Source: Megamerina dolium (Eukaryota; Arthropoda; Insecta; Diptera; Megamerinidae). From it: a stretch of DNA of 64,000 nt. The notes beneath the pieces were generated by a model. That model was given only the letters and a program-made list of their open reading frames with translations, was not told the DNA's origin and searched no databases. This document shows, one piece after another, positions 23,433 through 33,254 of the stretch. The translations under genes and the position numbers were made by a program. The stretch lies in the NCBI GenBank assembly GCA_963854835.1, contig OY978528.1, positions 57,978,761 through 58,042,760 on the forward strand. The letters are read 5' to 3'. How positions within the stretch are numbered: the first letter of the stretch is position 1; each line of letters starts with the position of its first letter.

Positions 23433-25042
23433 GGTCTGGATAGCAATGTTTGGAGTAACATCGATTGATTTTTCATCATTTCTTGCATCATTGTTTGCAT
23501 TGAGTTCATGAATTGGTTCATATTCTGAATCAATGTTTGAAGCAAATGTTCAAGGGTACTTGGCTGTTGGGTGGGCAGTGAGTGTTTCTGCTCATTATTT
23601 ACATTGCTTTGTTGGTGTGGGTTTTGTTTTAAGACGCTAGCGTATGAATTGGTTTGATTCTTGTTTGGGATTGCAGAGAAGAATTGTGTTGCATCAATAT
23701 TTTGTCTCTTACTTGAGTTGGCTATCTGAGTTTGCTCAACTGGTTTTAGAGGTTGATTGCTAGCGGAGAAATTTAGCTTTAGGGTTGTATATACTGGGCA
23801 ACCTCTATAATTTGCGGTGTGATTACCTCCACAATTGCTGCATTTTTTCATGCTAGCATCGCCTTTAGATTTTGGGCATATGTTTGATTTATGGAGATCT
23901 CCACAAATCACACAAACAGCTGGCAGGGTACAATATGTCTTAGTATGTCCATATTCTTGGCAGTTGCTGCACTGAGGAGGTCCAGTTCTCTTATGGGGTT
24001 CTTCGATTGTGATTTTGCGATGCAATAAATATCGAATTTTATATATGGGGTGTACTTCACCTTTTTTTAGGGGTTTTGTTTCAGGCTGAAGCTCAATACG
24101 ATATAACGGTTGAGGTATATTGCTCTTGTTGAGAATGTTGAATACTGTTTTGGCTTGAAACCCTTCTTCCTGGAGGGCAAGTTTGATTTCGTTAATATCA
24201 ACGTTGGGTTCGACGCCTTTGAGTACAACGATTAAGCCCTTACTACTTTTTAGCTGATATGTGTAGTAATTCTTTTTTACAGCATCAAATTCCGCTATTA
24301 CTTTGCGATAATGAGTTTCGCTGTAGATTTGCACTTTTGTTTCCTCAATTTGGCCTTTGCGAATAGGAACAACATGGAAATTCTTTGGTCCTATAAGACT
24401 TGTAATTCTAGAAATCAACTTATCTGAGTTGCGTTCTCTCAAGAAAATGGGTGGGGGTTTGAAATTTTTCTTTGAGATAATATTTTCGTCACTTTCATCA
24501 CCTGAAAGCAGAGCGTATCTATTTTCCGAACTAATAGGGACAGTGTTCTGTTTTTGAATTTTTGTTGAATTCATTTGTTTTGAATTTTGCGGACTTCTCT
24601 TTCGCTTTACTACAGTAATGTAGCGATCAATACCAGTTTGAACAGCAACTGGTTCTTTATTAGTCATCGCACTAGTTGCTTTAACTACTGGGTCATGCAC
24701 TTCAGTAGAAGTGCCGTTATTTGATTGCTTTGATGTTGTAGCTGTTGGTGTTACAGCAGGAGAAGCACATTGTACACTCCACGGTATAGAGGGAGATAGT
24801 ATATCACGATAGAACAAATTATTTTTTTTGTCTGTATTTATTGTTGTTGCAAAATTTGATGAATTTTTAATATGTGCAGGCAAAAGATTTGCACTGTTAC
24901 TTTCACTTGTGCAGTGTGTATCAACTGTTTTATTTGATAATGCACTTATCGCGGGGGTTTGCGCGGGTGACTGCAAATTATTGTTTACACACACATTAAC
25001 AGGCGATTGCCGTTGCCGGAGAGGAGAGCGCTGAACACTCAT
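23429..25042 (-). CDS. Jockey-type LINE ORF1, gag-like nucleic-acid-binding protein
   Basis: 537 aa. In Jockey elements ORF1 coats the RNA and helps form the ribonucleoprotein that moves to the nucleus. The N-terminal 200 residues are Ser/Thr/Asn/Gln-rich and look disordered. Residues ~205-345 form the gag-like region that precedes the zinc knuckles in this clade. Three cysteine/histidine knuckles follow: CSNCQEYGHTKTYC (about 358-371), CVICGDLHKSNIC (about 377-389) and CSNCGGNHTANYRGC (about 401-415). The C-terminus (about 495-535) is Met/Gln/Leu-rich and probably helical. The ATG at 25042 follows a short A-rich leader. The stop TGA overlaps the ORF2 start (ATGA). The whole frame is open. 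Confidence 0.9.
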   Translation of the reverse strand: MSVQRSPLRQRQSPVNVCVNNNLQSPAQTPAISALSNKTVDTHCTSESNSANLLPAHIKNSSNFATTINTDKKNNLFYRDILSPSIPWSVQCASPAVTPTATTSKQSNNGTSTEVHDPVVKATSAMTNKEPVAVQTGIDRYITVVKRKRSPQNSKQMNSTKIQKQNTVPISSENRYALLSGDESDENIISKKNFKPPPIFLRERNSDKLISRITSLIGPKNFHVVPIRKGQIEETKVQIYSETHYRKVIAEFDAVKKNYYTYQLKSSKGLIVVLKGVEPNVDINEIKLALQEEGFQAKTVFNILNKSNIPQPLYRIELQPETKPLKKGEVHPIYKIRYLLHRKITIEEPHKRTGPPQCSNCQEYGHTKTYCTLPAVCVICGDLHKSNICPKSKGDASMKKCSNCGGNHTANYRGCPVYTTLKLNFSASNQPLKPVEQTQIANSSKRQNIDATQFFSAIPNKNQTNSYASVLKQNPHQQSNVNNEQKHSLPTQQPSTLEHLLQTLIQNMNQFMNSMQTMMQEMMKNQSMLLQTLLSRP

Positions 25043-25081
25043 ACTGTAAACAAAATGTTTGCAAATTATATTATTTTATTT

Positions 25082-25082
<1 letters not shown>

Positions 25083-25116
<34 letters not shown>
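25083..25116. repeat. 34-base T run (A run in the LINE 5' UTR)
   Basis: An uninterrupted T tract on the plus strand. On the minus strand it is an A tract at about +52 to +85 of the Jockey element, between the promoter and the ORF1 start. It is either a real 5' UTR feature of the family or the A-tail of an older insertion. Confidence 0.9.
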
Positions 25117-25133
25117 CTAAAAATCAAAATAAA

Positions 25134-25168
25134 GACGTCCACTCTTATTGGTGACTTTCGCGAAACTT
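25134..25168 (-). promoter_or_regulatory. internal pol II promoter of the Jockey element (Inr plus DPE)
   Basis: On the minus strand, taking the A at 25167 as +1 (AGTTTCGCG...), the hexamer GGACGT falls exactly at +28 to +33 and matches the fly downstream promoter element RGWYVT at every position. Jockey-clade LINEs such as jockey, Doc and I are known to use TATA-less Inr/DPE promoters inside the element. The spacing and the nearby target duplication support 25167 as the true 5' end. Confidence 0.7.
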
Positions 25169-25339
25169 TATTAGTTAATCTTTGAATAATTCTCTAGTTA
25201 ATCAGTGGTTAAATCAATTAATGTCAATTCATCCCTTATTCTTATGTAAGAAATATGTGGTATCCTCTTGTCTTTTCAAACGAAAAATATCTTATTAATA
25301 ATTTTAGTCATCTCTTTTATCCCTGACCTCGACAAAATT

Positions 25340-25610
25340 ATGAAAGTTTAGATGAGTAATATGTATGACCAGCACACATTAATTTTTTTCTCACTTCTAA
25401 CTTTTAGAGGGGCACTTTTATTAATTTTGTTATCGCTATGGGTGCTACTAAAGTTCAACCCTTCCACCGTTCTCACAGCAGCCATAGAGTGTTAAAATGT
25501 TTGACAAATCCTTAAAAAGTCCACGAAAATCACCAATAAACTCTATGCTTTCCCAGCGATAGCATCTGAAGCGATGAAATATGTGATAGACCTCTAGTTG
25601 ATTAGAATTC
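25340..25610. repeat. degenerate ~160-bp tandem repeat, cluster 3 (remnant)
   Basis: Order-conserved matches to the units of cluster 2: gtatgaccagcacacattaattttt, gccatagagtgttaaaatg, gtccacgaaaatcacc, then gaagcgatgaaatatgtgatagacct. Weaker than the other clusters. Confidence 0.5.
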
Positions 25611-25679
25611 CGATCGAAGTCGATTAAGGCATATCGATTTTTCTCTTCGCACGATAACTTCCGTAATTCTCGCGAGCAG

Positions 25680-26363
25680 TCAGTGCAGCATTCTCTGAAT
25701 TGGAATGAGAGTCACGTCCAATGGGTCTTACGGTGAACGAAGTACCTAGTGTCTACAAACAAAGAGTCCCAGCGTCTTCCACAACATGTCACTGTTGACA
25801 ATTACACTTTCGAGGTGCTGAAGGGCTTCATCTAGCTTGGAACCAGCATAAACAACTTTAATGACGTCAACCTGGAGATCATGCGTAGGATAACTCTTGC
25901 TAACAGGTGTTACTTTGGCCTAAATTAGCAATTGAGTAGTCGAGCCCTCTCTTGAAGATCGAAAATCCTACTCTATAAGTACCTCATTTCTCCTGTCCTA
26001 ACATATGGCGCAGAAGCCTGGACAATTTCCACCACGGATGAGTGGATGCTTGGAGTTTTCGAGAGAAAAGTCTTACGCAGGATCTTCGGACCTATTTTCG
26101 TTGATGGCAAATGGACTGTACGATGGGCTGTATGAGCATCCAGCGGCTGCGCTGGCTGGGAGTCGAAGAAGAATGGAAGAAGACGCTCCAGCGAAGAGGT
26201 TATTTAATGCGGCACCCGCTGTAGGACGCAGAAAAAGAGAAAGACTAAACGTCCGTTGGAAGGACCAAGTGTTGGGTAACCTGACGGCGTTTGGAAGATC
26301 CAATTGGCACCAGCAAGCTAAGAACAGAGAAGACTGGCGCCACATTATATGTTCGGCCTAAAT
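25680..26363 (+). pseudogene. decayed LINE, reverse-transcriptase C-terminal tail, second copy
   Basis: Same family as 376-802 and in sense with bab2. It contains SPVLTYGAEAWTIST, VFERKVLRRIFGP, then after frame disruption APAKRLFNAAP, NVRWKDQVLGNLTAFGRSNW and DWRHIICSA. Both copies end shortly after the segment aaatcgatcatcggt. A frameshift is needed near the QRLRWLG block. It lies about 540 bp before the first visible bab2 exon. Confidence 0.85.
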
Positions 26364-26901
26364 CGATCATCGGTTGTTATGAACACATGAGAAGAAGAAG
26401 ATGTCTGTCTATCTGTCATGGTGTAGGATATCTAAGCGTCGGTATTACCGAAATTAAACATTAAATTTTTACTTCATTATCTTTGCTTCACTATCAATCT
26501 CATTAAGTTTTGTACATATGTCCTATTATTTGTTACCCATTGTCTCCTCGCTATTTGTTTAATGTCGAATAACAATAAATATATAAAGGGAAAAACATAT
26601 TTTTCTTCTTTTTTTCCTCTAATTCATCCACACCCACACTATTGTGATGACAATAGAAGGAAATACAGAAATTGTATACTAATTTTATTGGTTTTGTGCA
26701 TACAAAACATTGCTAGTTTTCCGACAATGTGTGGCATTAATAAAATTTTATTACCTCTACCATCTGCACATATATACGTACAATATGAATGCATGTGGTG
26801 GATGTATTAAGAAGAACTATTCATATTTTACTTCATCATATACTTATACTCGTACATGTATTCATTATATGTTTTTGTGTTCTCTCTCTTATTTATTGCA
26901 G
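26364..26901 (+). other. bab2: end of the long bab2 intron
   Basis: AT-rich DNA ending in a pyrimidine-rich tract and tttattgcag. No other exon recognisable. Confidence 0.6.
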
Positions 26902-28744
26902 GCTAAAATGATTGAAGGCGGACATCCTTGGATGGGCGGTGCATCAACCTCATCTGTGGCTGGTAAGTTGTTTGTCCTATTTTCTTTCATTCTTTTTTTT
27001 TTTTTTTTGTCTTTTTTCAATTTTAATTTAGCAGAAATTTACACAAATAGTTTTATCAGTACGACCATAATTACTGAACTCTCTTTCTCACTGTCTATCT
27101 GCCGCTCTCTCCTTCTCTGTCTCTAATAAATATTTTTGTGTTTTTCTATTTGTATTCTGTTTGTTTTCATTTGATATTGCTTCCGTCAAGTAGACAGTTA
27201 CCAATATCAATTACAGTCAATGTGGCAAAAATGTTGGAATACCAATCAGCAAAACCTTGTGCAACAATTGCGATTTCGTGAGCGCGGACCATTGAAATCT
27301 TGGCGTCCGGAAGCTATGGCCGAAGCCATATTCAGTGTACTGAAAGAAGGTTTATCACTATCACAGGCTGCTCGCAAATACGATATACCGTATCCGACAT
27401 TTGTATTGTATGCAAATCGTGTGCATAATATGTTGGGACCATCATTGGATGGCGGCACCGATCCACGTCCGAAAGCACGCGGCCGTCCACAACGTATTCT
27501 ATTGGGTATGTGGCCGGATGAGCTCATACGTTCTGTCATTAAGGCAGTTGTATTCCGGGATTATCGTGAGATTAAAGAAGAGATGGTTGGAGGTGGTGGT
27601 GGTGGCGGTCATTCATCGTATGCAAATGGAGGACAACCGCATCCGGTAAGCTATTTATTGTTATTCATACTTTGCGCTATCAAATTGTTTTTCTTCACTT
27701 CTTTTGGGAATCCTTTTTCTTTTCGCTTGTGTAATAATAATTTTTGTCTCGGCTTTTTTCTGCTTGTCGCAATTTTTTCCTTTGTAGCAATCACCTTTTG
27801 GTGCCGGCAGTAGTTCTGCTGCTGCTGCCGCGGCTGCCGCTAATGGCTATCATACTGCTGCTAAACTTGCCGCACAAAATGCCGCCTTAGTGCCGCCCGA
27901 TTCACCTAGCCCACTGTCCACCATGACCGAAACATTGAGGCGACAAATTCTGTCGCAACAACAACAGTCGCCCATCTCACAAACCATGAACATGTACAAG
28001 TCGCCCGCGTACTTGCAACGTTCCGAAATCGAGGATCAAGTATCGGCGGCGGCTGCAGCAGCGGCAGCAGCTGCAAAGCAACAACAACAACACCAACACC
28101 AACAGTCCGACAGTCGCCGCGGTTCCGAAAATCTTCCCGATCTGAGCGCTCTGGGTTTAATCGGTATACCGGGACTGAATGTAATGCCATCACAGTCACT
28201 GCACCGTTCCGGCAATCCGTTGCATCAGAGCAACGCAGCCGGTGTGTATTCACGTGAGCGTGAACGCGACAGAGATCGTGAACGTAGTCGAGAACATGAT
28301 CGTGAGCGTGAACGTGAACGTGAACGTGAACGCGAACGTTCGTATAGCAATCAATCGCGCAGTTCGAATGCAATAGGTGGCAGCAGCGAGAAATCTTCTG
28401 CTGGTGGCTCATCTTCCATGGATCACACCTCGTCGTCGTCGTCGTATTCACATCATCATTACAAGAGTAAAGAGCATCCCAACTATGCGTATAATAAACG
28501 TTTTCTCGACAGTTTGCCGCCAGGCCTTGATTTTGAGGCGATCGCCAGCGGTCTTTTGCAGAAATCGGTGAACAAAAGTCCACGTTTTGAAGACTTTTTT
28601 CCCGGCCAAGATATGAATGAGTTATTTTCGAATGCGGAAGCAGTAGCTGCAGCAGGTGCCTCATATCCAACGGGCCGTGAATCGTCAATGATGAAAATTA
28701 AACTGGAACATCATCAGGCAGCTGAATTGCCACACGAAGATTAG
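26902..28744 (+). CDS. bab2: bric-a-brac 2, last three coding exons (3' half of gene)
   Basis: Nuclear BTB-Psq transcription factor; in Drosophila it patterns leg, antenna, ovary and abdomen and binds AT-rich DNA. Coding exons: 26902-26962 (after ..tgcag, before gtaagt), 27194-27645 (after aagtag, before gtaagc) and 27788-28744 (after ttgtag, stop TAG). The first intron is phase 1 (G|AC rebuilds Asp), the second phase 0. The visible 489 residues contain a pipsqueak helix-turn-helix at about 55-102 (GPLKSWRPEAMAEAIFSVLK onward), an AT-hook core RGRP at 116-119, a seven-Gly run at 153-159, then poly-Ala, Gln/His-rich and Arg/Glu-rich low-complexity tracts. The protein ends ELPHED. Both the Psq/AT-hook block and the long C-terminal tail match what I recall of fly Bab2 better than Bab1. 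The BTB domain and start codon must lie upstream of the window. Family assignment is near certain; bab2 over its tandem paralogue bab1 is likely. Confidence 0.9.
26963..27193 (+). other. bab2: bab2 intron (231 bp), phase 1
   Basis: Donor gtaagt at 26963. The acceptor is ..gtcaagtag before ACAGTTACC. A competing acceptor (caag|TAG) three bases upstream would replace Asp with Val-Asp. The downstream one is preferred because it gives A-D-S-Y-Q-Y, as I recall from fly Bab proteins. Pyrimidine-rich T runs occupy the first half. Confidence 0.8.
27646..27787 (+). other. bab2: bab2 intron (142 bp), phase 0, open in the upstream reading frame
   Basis: Donor gtaagc after CCG, acceptor cctttgtag before CAATCACC. 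The intron has no stop in the upstream exon's frame. Read-through would continue about 55 codons, mostly hydrophobic, and stop at 27811-27813 inside the next exon, because 142 is not a multiple of three. Normal splicing restores the conserved C-terminal tail. Confidence 0.8.
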
Positions 28745-29760
28745 ACAAGAGTGATATATTGATGAGACGATGAAATCCATTTCTGACTGCTATTTAACCC
28801 CAACGTGTTAGGTTTAAGATCGACGATCGATGATATACGATCGTCTTATAGATATTAGGGTACACGCTAAAACACCATAAATATTTTAGTTTTTAATGAG
28901 GTTTTATTACTCTAAATACTCGGCTAAGGACAAGATAAGAATAAACACACATTCAAAAGAATATTTCTTACTTTTCGTGTAATAGTTTATTATGTGAAAC
29001 TTTCCTCTAAGGTTAAGGATCTCTGAATATGTTATTTATTTACCCTCACACACAAACACACATTATATATAGATTTTACAACTACATTCAATAAATAAAT
29101 ATTTTATATATAAGTATAAAGGATGATGATGGTAAGGATGATGAGATCGTGAGTATAGAATAAACGCAATAGACTTGAGCATTTGAATGAAAATATAGAA
29201 TTAAGTTTCAATGTGTTTTTGTATAAGTGAGAATTAGTAATTTAACTTATTGCCCCCCCCACCCCCCCCCCAAGCAGATGCACGTCGATGCTCCATATGT
29301 CACATATAGCCATAATAAATATTATTTAATAGATAAATAAGAACACAGCAGCGCATTACTCACTTTAATATACGAGTATTTTTATGATGATTAATGAATT
29401 TATAATTAAGTGAAATTTTCAAAATAAATAAATTTGAAATTATATAAATTTTATAGTATATTCGTCTAAGTGAAAATTTTGAAAATTTTTTTTTTTTTAT
29501 TTGGTGATGATAATTTCTAATTTTATTCAACACATAAAATGTTTGTGTTTTTCTTTTTTTTTCACTTAGTTTTTAATGTAAATAATGTACAAATGAAATA
29601 TAATTACAATAAACCATTTTTTGTAGCTATAAGCTTAAGTAGTGTGGTACTCAAATAAATATAAACTTAGTATATGTTTACATATGTTTACTAATGTAAG
29701 TGTATTAGTGTTATAACCTTATGATGTAAACAAATAAAAGCAAAAAAAAAATTAAAAATA
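28745..29760 (+). other. bab2: probable bab2 3' UTR and immediate downstream DNA
   Basis: AT-rich noncoding DNA after the bab2 stop, with several AATAAA hexamers (for example near 29090, 29316 and 29610), so the polyadenylation site cannot be fixed by eye. It includes a C-rich tract at 29253-29271 (C8 A C10), unusual in this AT-rich setting. Confidence 0.5.
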
Positions 29761-29907
29761 TACACAATTGTGCTAATATAATATACATACATACGCATAT
29801 GGATAAGCTAATAAGCATTAATTAATATTAATTTAATACATACATACTTATACAATACACACTATATATAAATATATATATTTAGGAATAATATACATAA
29901 TAAATAC

Positions 29908-29908
<1 letters not shown>

Positions 29909-29996
<88 letters not shown>
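29909..29996. repeat. (TA)44 microsatellite
   Basis: Uninterrupted TA dinucleotides for 88 bp, about 1.2 kb after the bab2 stop. A likely site of length polymorphism. Confidence 0.98.
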
Positions 29997-29999
<3 letters not shown>

Positions 30000-31960
30000 T
30001 ATAAGTACATAATTATTATCAACATATGAAATTATGAATATATATTAATATATACATAAATATATAAATACATACGATACATAAAAATTACGTGAATAAA
30101 TATTTTTAGTTAATCGTAAAATATCATATTAAAAAAGAAACAAAATAAAATAAAAACATACAATTAAATAATAAACTCAAGTGATTTATTTATGTAAGAG
30201 GAAAGTCTATATGAGTGGCACGTAAGTAGTTTTATTATACATATATGTATATTTTCACAATTATTTGTTGTTGTTTTTTTTTTTACTTTGAATTCAGAGA
30301 ACTTGCTTAATATCACTCTGATCCGACATTTAACATTTACCTGCATTAGGTAGGGAGATCCAATTATGTCGTTTCGTTAAATTGTGATTTATTTACAAAG
30401 GATTTTATTTTTAAATTTGTTCACGAATCAAGATTTATTGGACACGAGAAAAGTTGGTTTGGAGCCTCTAATGGCAGTGTTTTTCTTTCCATCTTGTACA
30501 TATTCTTTTTATGTGATTGATCTGTGTGCTCTCAACTCATGACCTTAGTAGTTTATGCCCTTACGGCACTTACGGCATATTAAGTACATCCCTGTGATGT
30601 GAAATACATTTTTATTTGCCTTGTTCACTCCTCTCGAGAGTATAGGGCCTCAACAAGACTCTTCCATCATACACGGTTTTGTGCTGTTGTTTTTCCGCCG
30701 TCCCATATTATGTTGAGTTGACATCAGCTATCTCGCGCAATATCAAACGACTCCAAATAGACGGGATCGTATATCCGAGGCTTTGTCTTACATTGGTTTC
30801 ATTAATCAGTTTTTCAATTTTTTGCCAGAGTATATGATTAGTCTGCTGTTGCCAGTCCTATGTGATGGGGCCTGCCATCTATCGTTGCTTATGACCAACG
30901 CCTTCAATTGTTATATGTAGCGCCATCTGTGTTTTTTTTTTTGTGAAATACATACGTCTGTATAAATCTTGGAGTACGGTTAAGATTTGAACTTTTAATT
31001 TGAAAAGTGCATATTGAAGCCAAAATAAGTTGAAATCGAAATATTGTAAGAACAGCTAGCCTACACTGGCTTCTCAAAGATCTCAACCTGTCTCCAAATT
31101 TCAAAACTACTCCTTCATAAATTATTGATCAAACCTATCTGGTCATGTGATATTTAAATAAAGTGGAATTAATGTATGTACCTTTAGTTGAAAACCTCTT
31201 GGACTCTTTATAAAAGCAATGAAAGAACATCTAAATTACTTTGTCATACATAACACTGAATGTAATGAAGAAAAAGTAGTGATAATGTTGATTTTTAAGA
31301 TTGCCATAAGTTGCCATTATTTCTAAAACTTAAGAAATGAAGTGTATAGAGTAATGAGAAACTCAATTAAATAAATCGATCGAAGATTAAAAACTCATGT
31401 GAAGCAAATACATTTCGAAGTCTTTTGAGTAATACAAAACTATGAGCCCGACGAACCTAAAAAATCACATTTAATGGATTTTGGGTAGCACAATTCGAAT
31501 CCGTGGTAAATTTATCACCAGAGCCGAGAAGTCTAGGATCACCCTAGAGTTTCTTTGTAATCTCGAAAGACATCGCTTCTTAGGTTATTTTTTTTGAGTT
31601 TTTATGTTTTTTCTTGGAAAACTGAAAACGATCTATAAAATATGACTACTCTTGTCTGTCGTTCTACTCTGGTACTGAGGATTTCCAACTTCTTTTTTGC
31701 GGGGCTGATACAACCAAATATACATACAGAACTTTATTCTTTCTATTGGGATTCAGAAAGAACTTCTTTAAGAACTCTTAAAAAAGTATTTAGTGCTATT
31801 CAGACTGAACTATTGAAAATGAGAAAAAGTCCGTAAATGTTTTTTAAAGCTCAGTGCCTAAATAACGGGAGTTTTTTTTAGAGTGTAGCACTTTCAAATT
31901 TTGAAAAATCTACGTTACAAAATGTAATATTCTGAAATAAAAATTGGCTTTATTGAAAGG
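30000..31960. other. gene-free flank downstream of bab2
   Basis: AT-rich DNA. The stretch at about 30540-30900 is less AT-rich and may be an old repeat remnant, not identified. No coding gene. Confidence 0.45.
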
Positions 31961-31966
31961 ATAAAT

Positions 31967-32351
31967 TTATGCAATTAGTGTTTGAATATGATTTCGGAAA
32001 TATCGCCAACGCAGCTGGCTCTGGAAACCAAAATTTTTAATACCTTTTCCAGAATTGAGGCCTTGGGTTACGCTGTTTCTTGCGCCGTTTTTAAAAAAGT
32101 ATGGACCAATGATTCCATTAGACCATAAACCGCACAAAACAGTTCGTTTTTGTAGATGCAATGGTGTCTGAAGAATTTCTTGTGGATTGTCTGGATATTG
32201 TGGATTGTGGATTATGTGGACTAAAATCTTTGTACGGTTCGACGAATAAGTTGCCGATTTGGCTTATTGCGTCGACCATAAAATGGCTGTAGCGATCTTT
32301 GAGCTTAGAAGACAATATTTCCAAGTCTTGTTGCGGTATCCCTCTTTCCAT
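31967..32351 (-). pseudogene. DDE transposase fragment (Tc1/mariner superfamily, DUF4817-associated type)
   Basis: The minus strand reads NPQEILQTPLHLQKRTVLCG then LWSNGIIGPYFFKNGA, a highly conserved central block of this insect transposase type. The upstream frame with HFMVDAISQIGN corresponds to the first catalytic segment. The two parts are in different frames with stops. Same broad family as 55280-55700 and 62253-63661. Confidence 0.7.
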
Positions 32352-32424
32352 GATGAAATTGTAAATCTTTCTGACTACAAATGACTTTTAAGTTACCAGA
32401 TTTGATAACTGCTGTTGCTCAAAA

Positions 32425-32500
32425 CTGGCCAATGAAAGTAGGTCCTTTAGAATATTGTTAAAATTTAACACGCACAATAGAACAAACAGGTAAAATGCTT
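32425..32500 (+). mobile_element. SINE fragment (3' body)
   Basis: gtaggtcctttagaatattg..aatttaacacgcacaatag matches the 3' body of the SINE at 15919-16282 (gtaggtcccttctaatactg..aatttaagacgcacaacag). Confidence 0.65.
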
Positions 32501-33112
32501 CTTCGAAGCCTATCCATTAATTATCACGGACGGCTGAGAAGCTGAATGTCCATGATTCTAAATTCTTGATGCGTATTTTGCACTGACAACTAGGTATAGT
32601 ATAGCGTATTGATTGCTCAAACCAAATAAATCCAAGACGAGGAGAGATCGCTGCTGACTATAAAACATGTATTTGTTCCAATAACATAGTAAGGAGGCAA
32701 AAACATCACAGCTAAACGGCCGAACACATATACTTTATTTTGAGCTCAAGATTACTTAACCGTTTCCAGACAAGCCGTTTCACGTCAAAATTTTGCGATA
32801 TTTAGTGAGGAAGTTTTAAAGCTCTGAAACCGAATTTTTCGTCGTTTATAATTCAAAATCGTTATTTAAATGCTATAAAAATACACATTATGTTTTTCTT
32901 TCATTTATATTTAGTAATATTTTTAATTTAACTAAAATTCAGTTCCAACTCTATATTGAATATTATAGCGATTAATAAGATACTACAACTTAACATCTCC
33001 ATTATTGGTTATCTGCCTCTCTGCGTGCCAATGTCAGAGTTCAAACAATGGAGTATTGAGTTCTTTAATATCTTATGCCGTCATTTAGACCTATAAGCTC
33101 TGTCAGAATATT

Positions 33113-33210
33113 GGTTGTCAGTGGTTATTGTGTTGGCCTTCTGATCTATTGAACGTGGGTTCAATCTACGACTGAGGCATAAACAATTTAATATCAAAAC
33201 AAACAAAATT
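33113..33210 (+). mobile_element. SINE fragment (tRNA-like head)
   Basis: tcagtggttattgtgttggccttctgatct and cgtgggttcaat match the head of the SINE at 15919-16282, running into aatttaatatc of its body. Truncated after that. Confidence 0.75.
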
Positions 33211-33254
33211 GTGTCTACATAGTATCTTCATAGAAGACTGGGATAACGAAAGGA

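Larger units (their letters stand above)
20638..25167 (-). mobile_element. full-length Jockey-clade non-LTR retrotransposon with two intact ORFs
   Basis: About 4.53 kb on the minus strand, antisense to bab2. Order: short 5' UTR with internal promoter, ORF1 (gag-like, 537 aa), ORF2 (endonuclease plus reverse transcriptase, 882 aa), 3' UTR of about 140 bp, AATAAA and an irregular A-rich tail near 20638-20660. The 12-mer actttattagtt occurs at both edges (20626-20637 and 25165-25176) and fits a target-site duplication of 9-12 bp. The first three bases of the element (AGT) are shared with the duplication, which may reflect microhomology. There is no RNase H domain after the RT, as expected for the Jockey clade. 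Both frames are uninterrupted, so the insertion should be young. Other copies would be needed to fix the ends exactly. Confidence 0.9.
1..26901 (+). other. bab2: presumed long bab2 intron, packed with transposon remnants
   Basis: No BTB domain or other host exon is recognisable before 26902, and that position is a clean splice acceptor (tttattgcag). The simplest reading is that this whole stretch is the 3' part of a single intron of at least 26.9 kb. A short upstream exon could be missed by eye. The individual repeats are listed separately. Confidence 0.6.

Noticed and set aside
27906..28688. 260-codon minus-strand open frame
   Set aside because: Antisense to the bab2 last exon; His/Val-rich composition mirrors the repeats of the sense protein.
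27890..28744. Stand-alone 284-codon gene
   Set aside because: It is only the in-frame remainder of the last bab2 exon, which begins at the splice acceptor before 27788.
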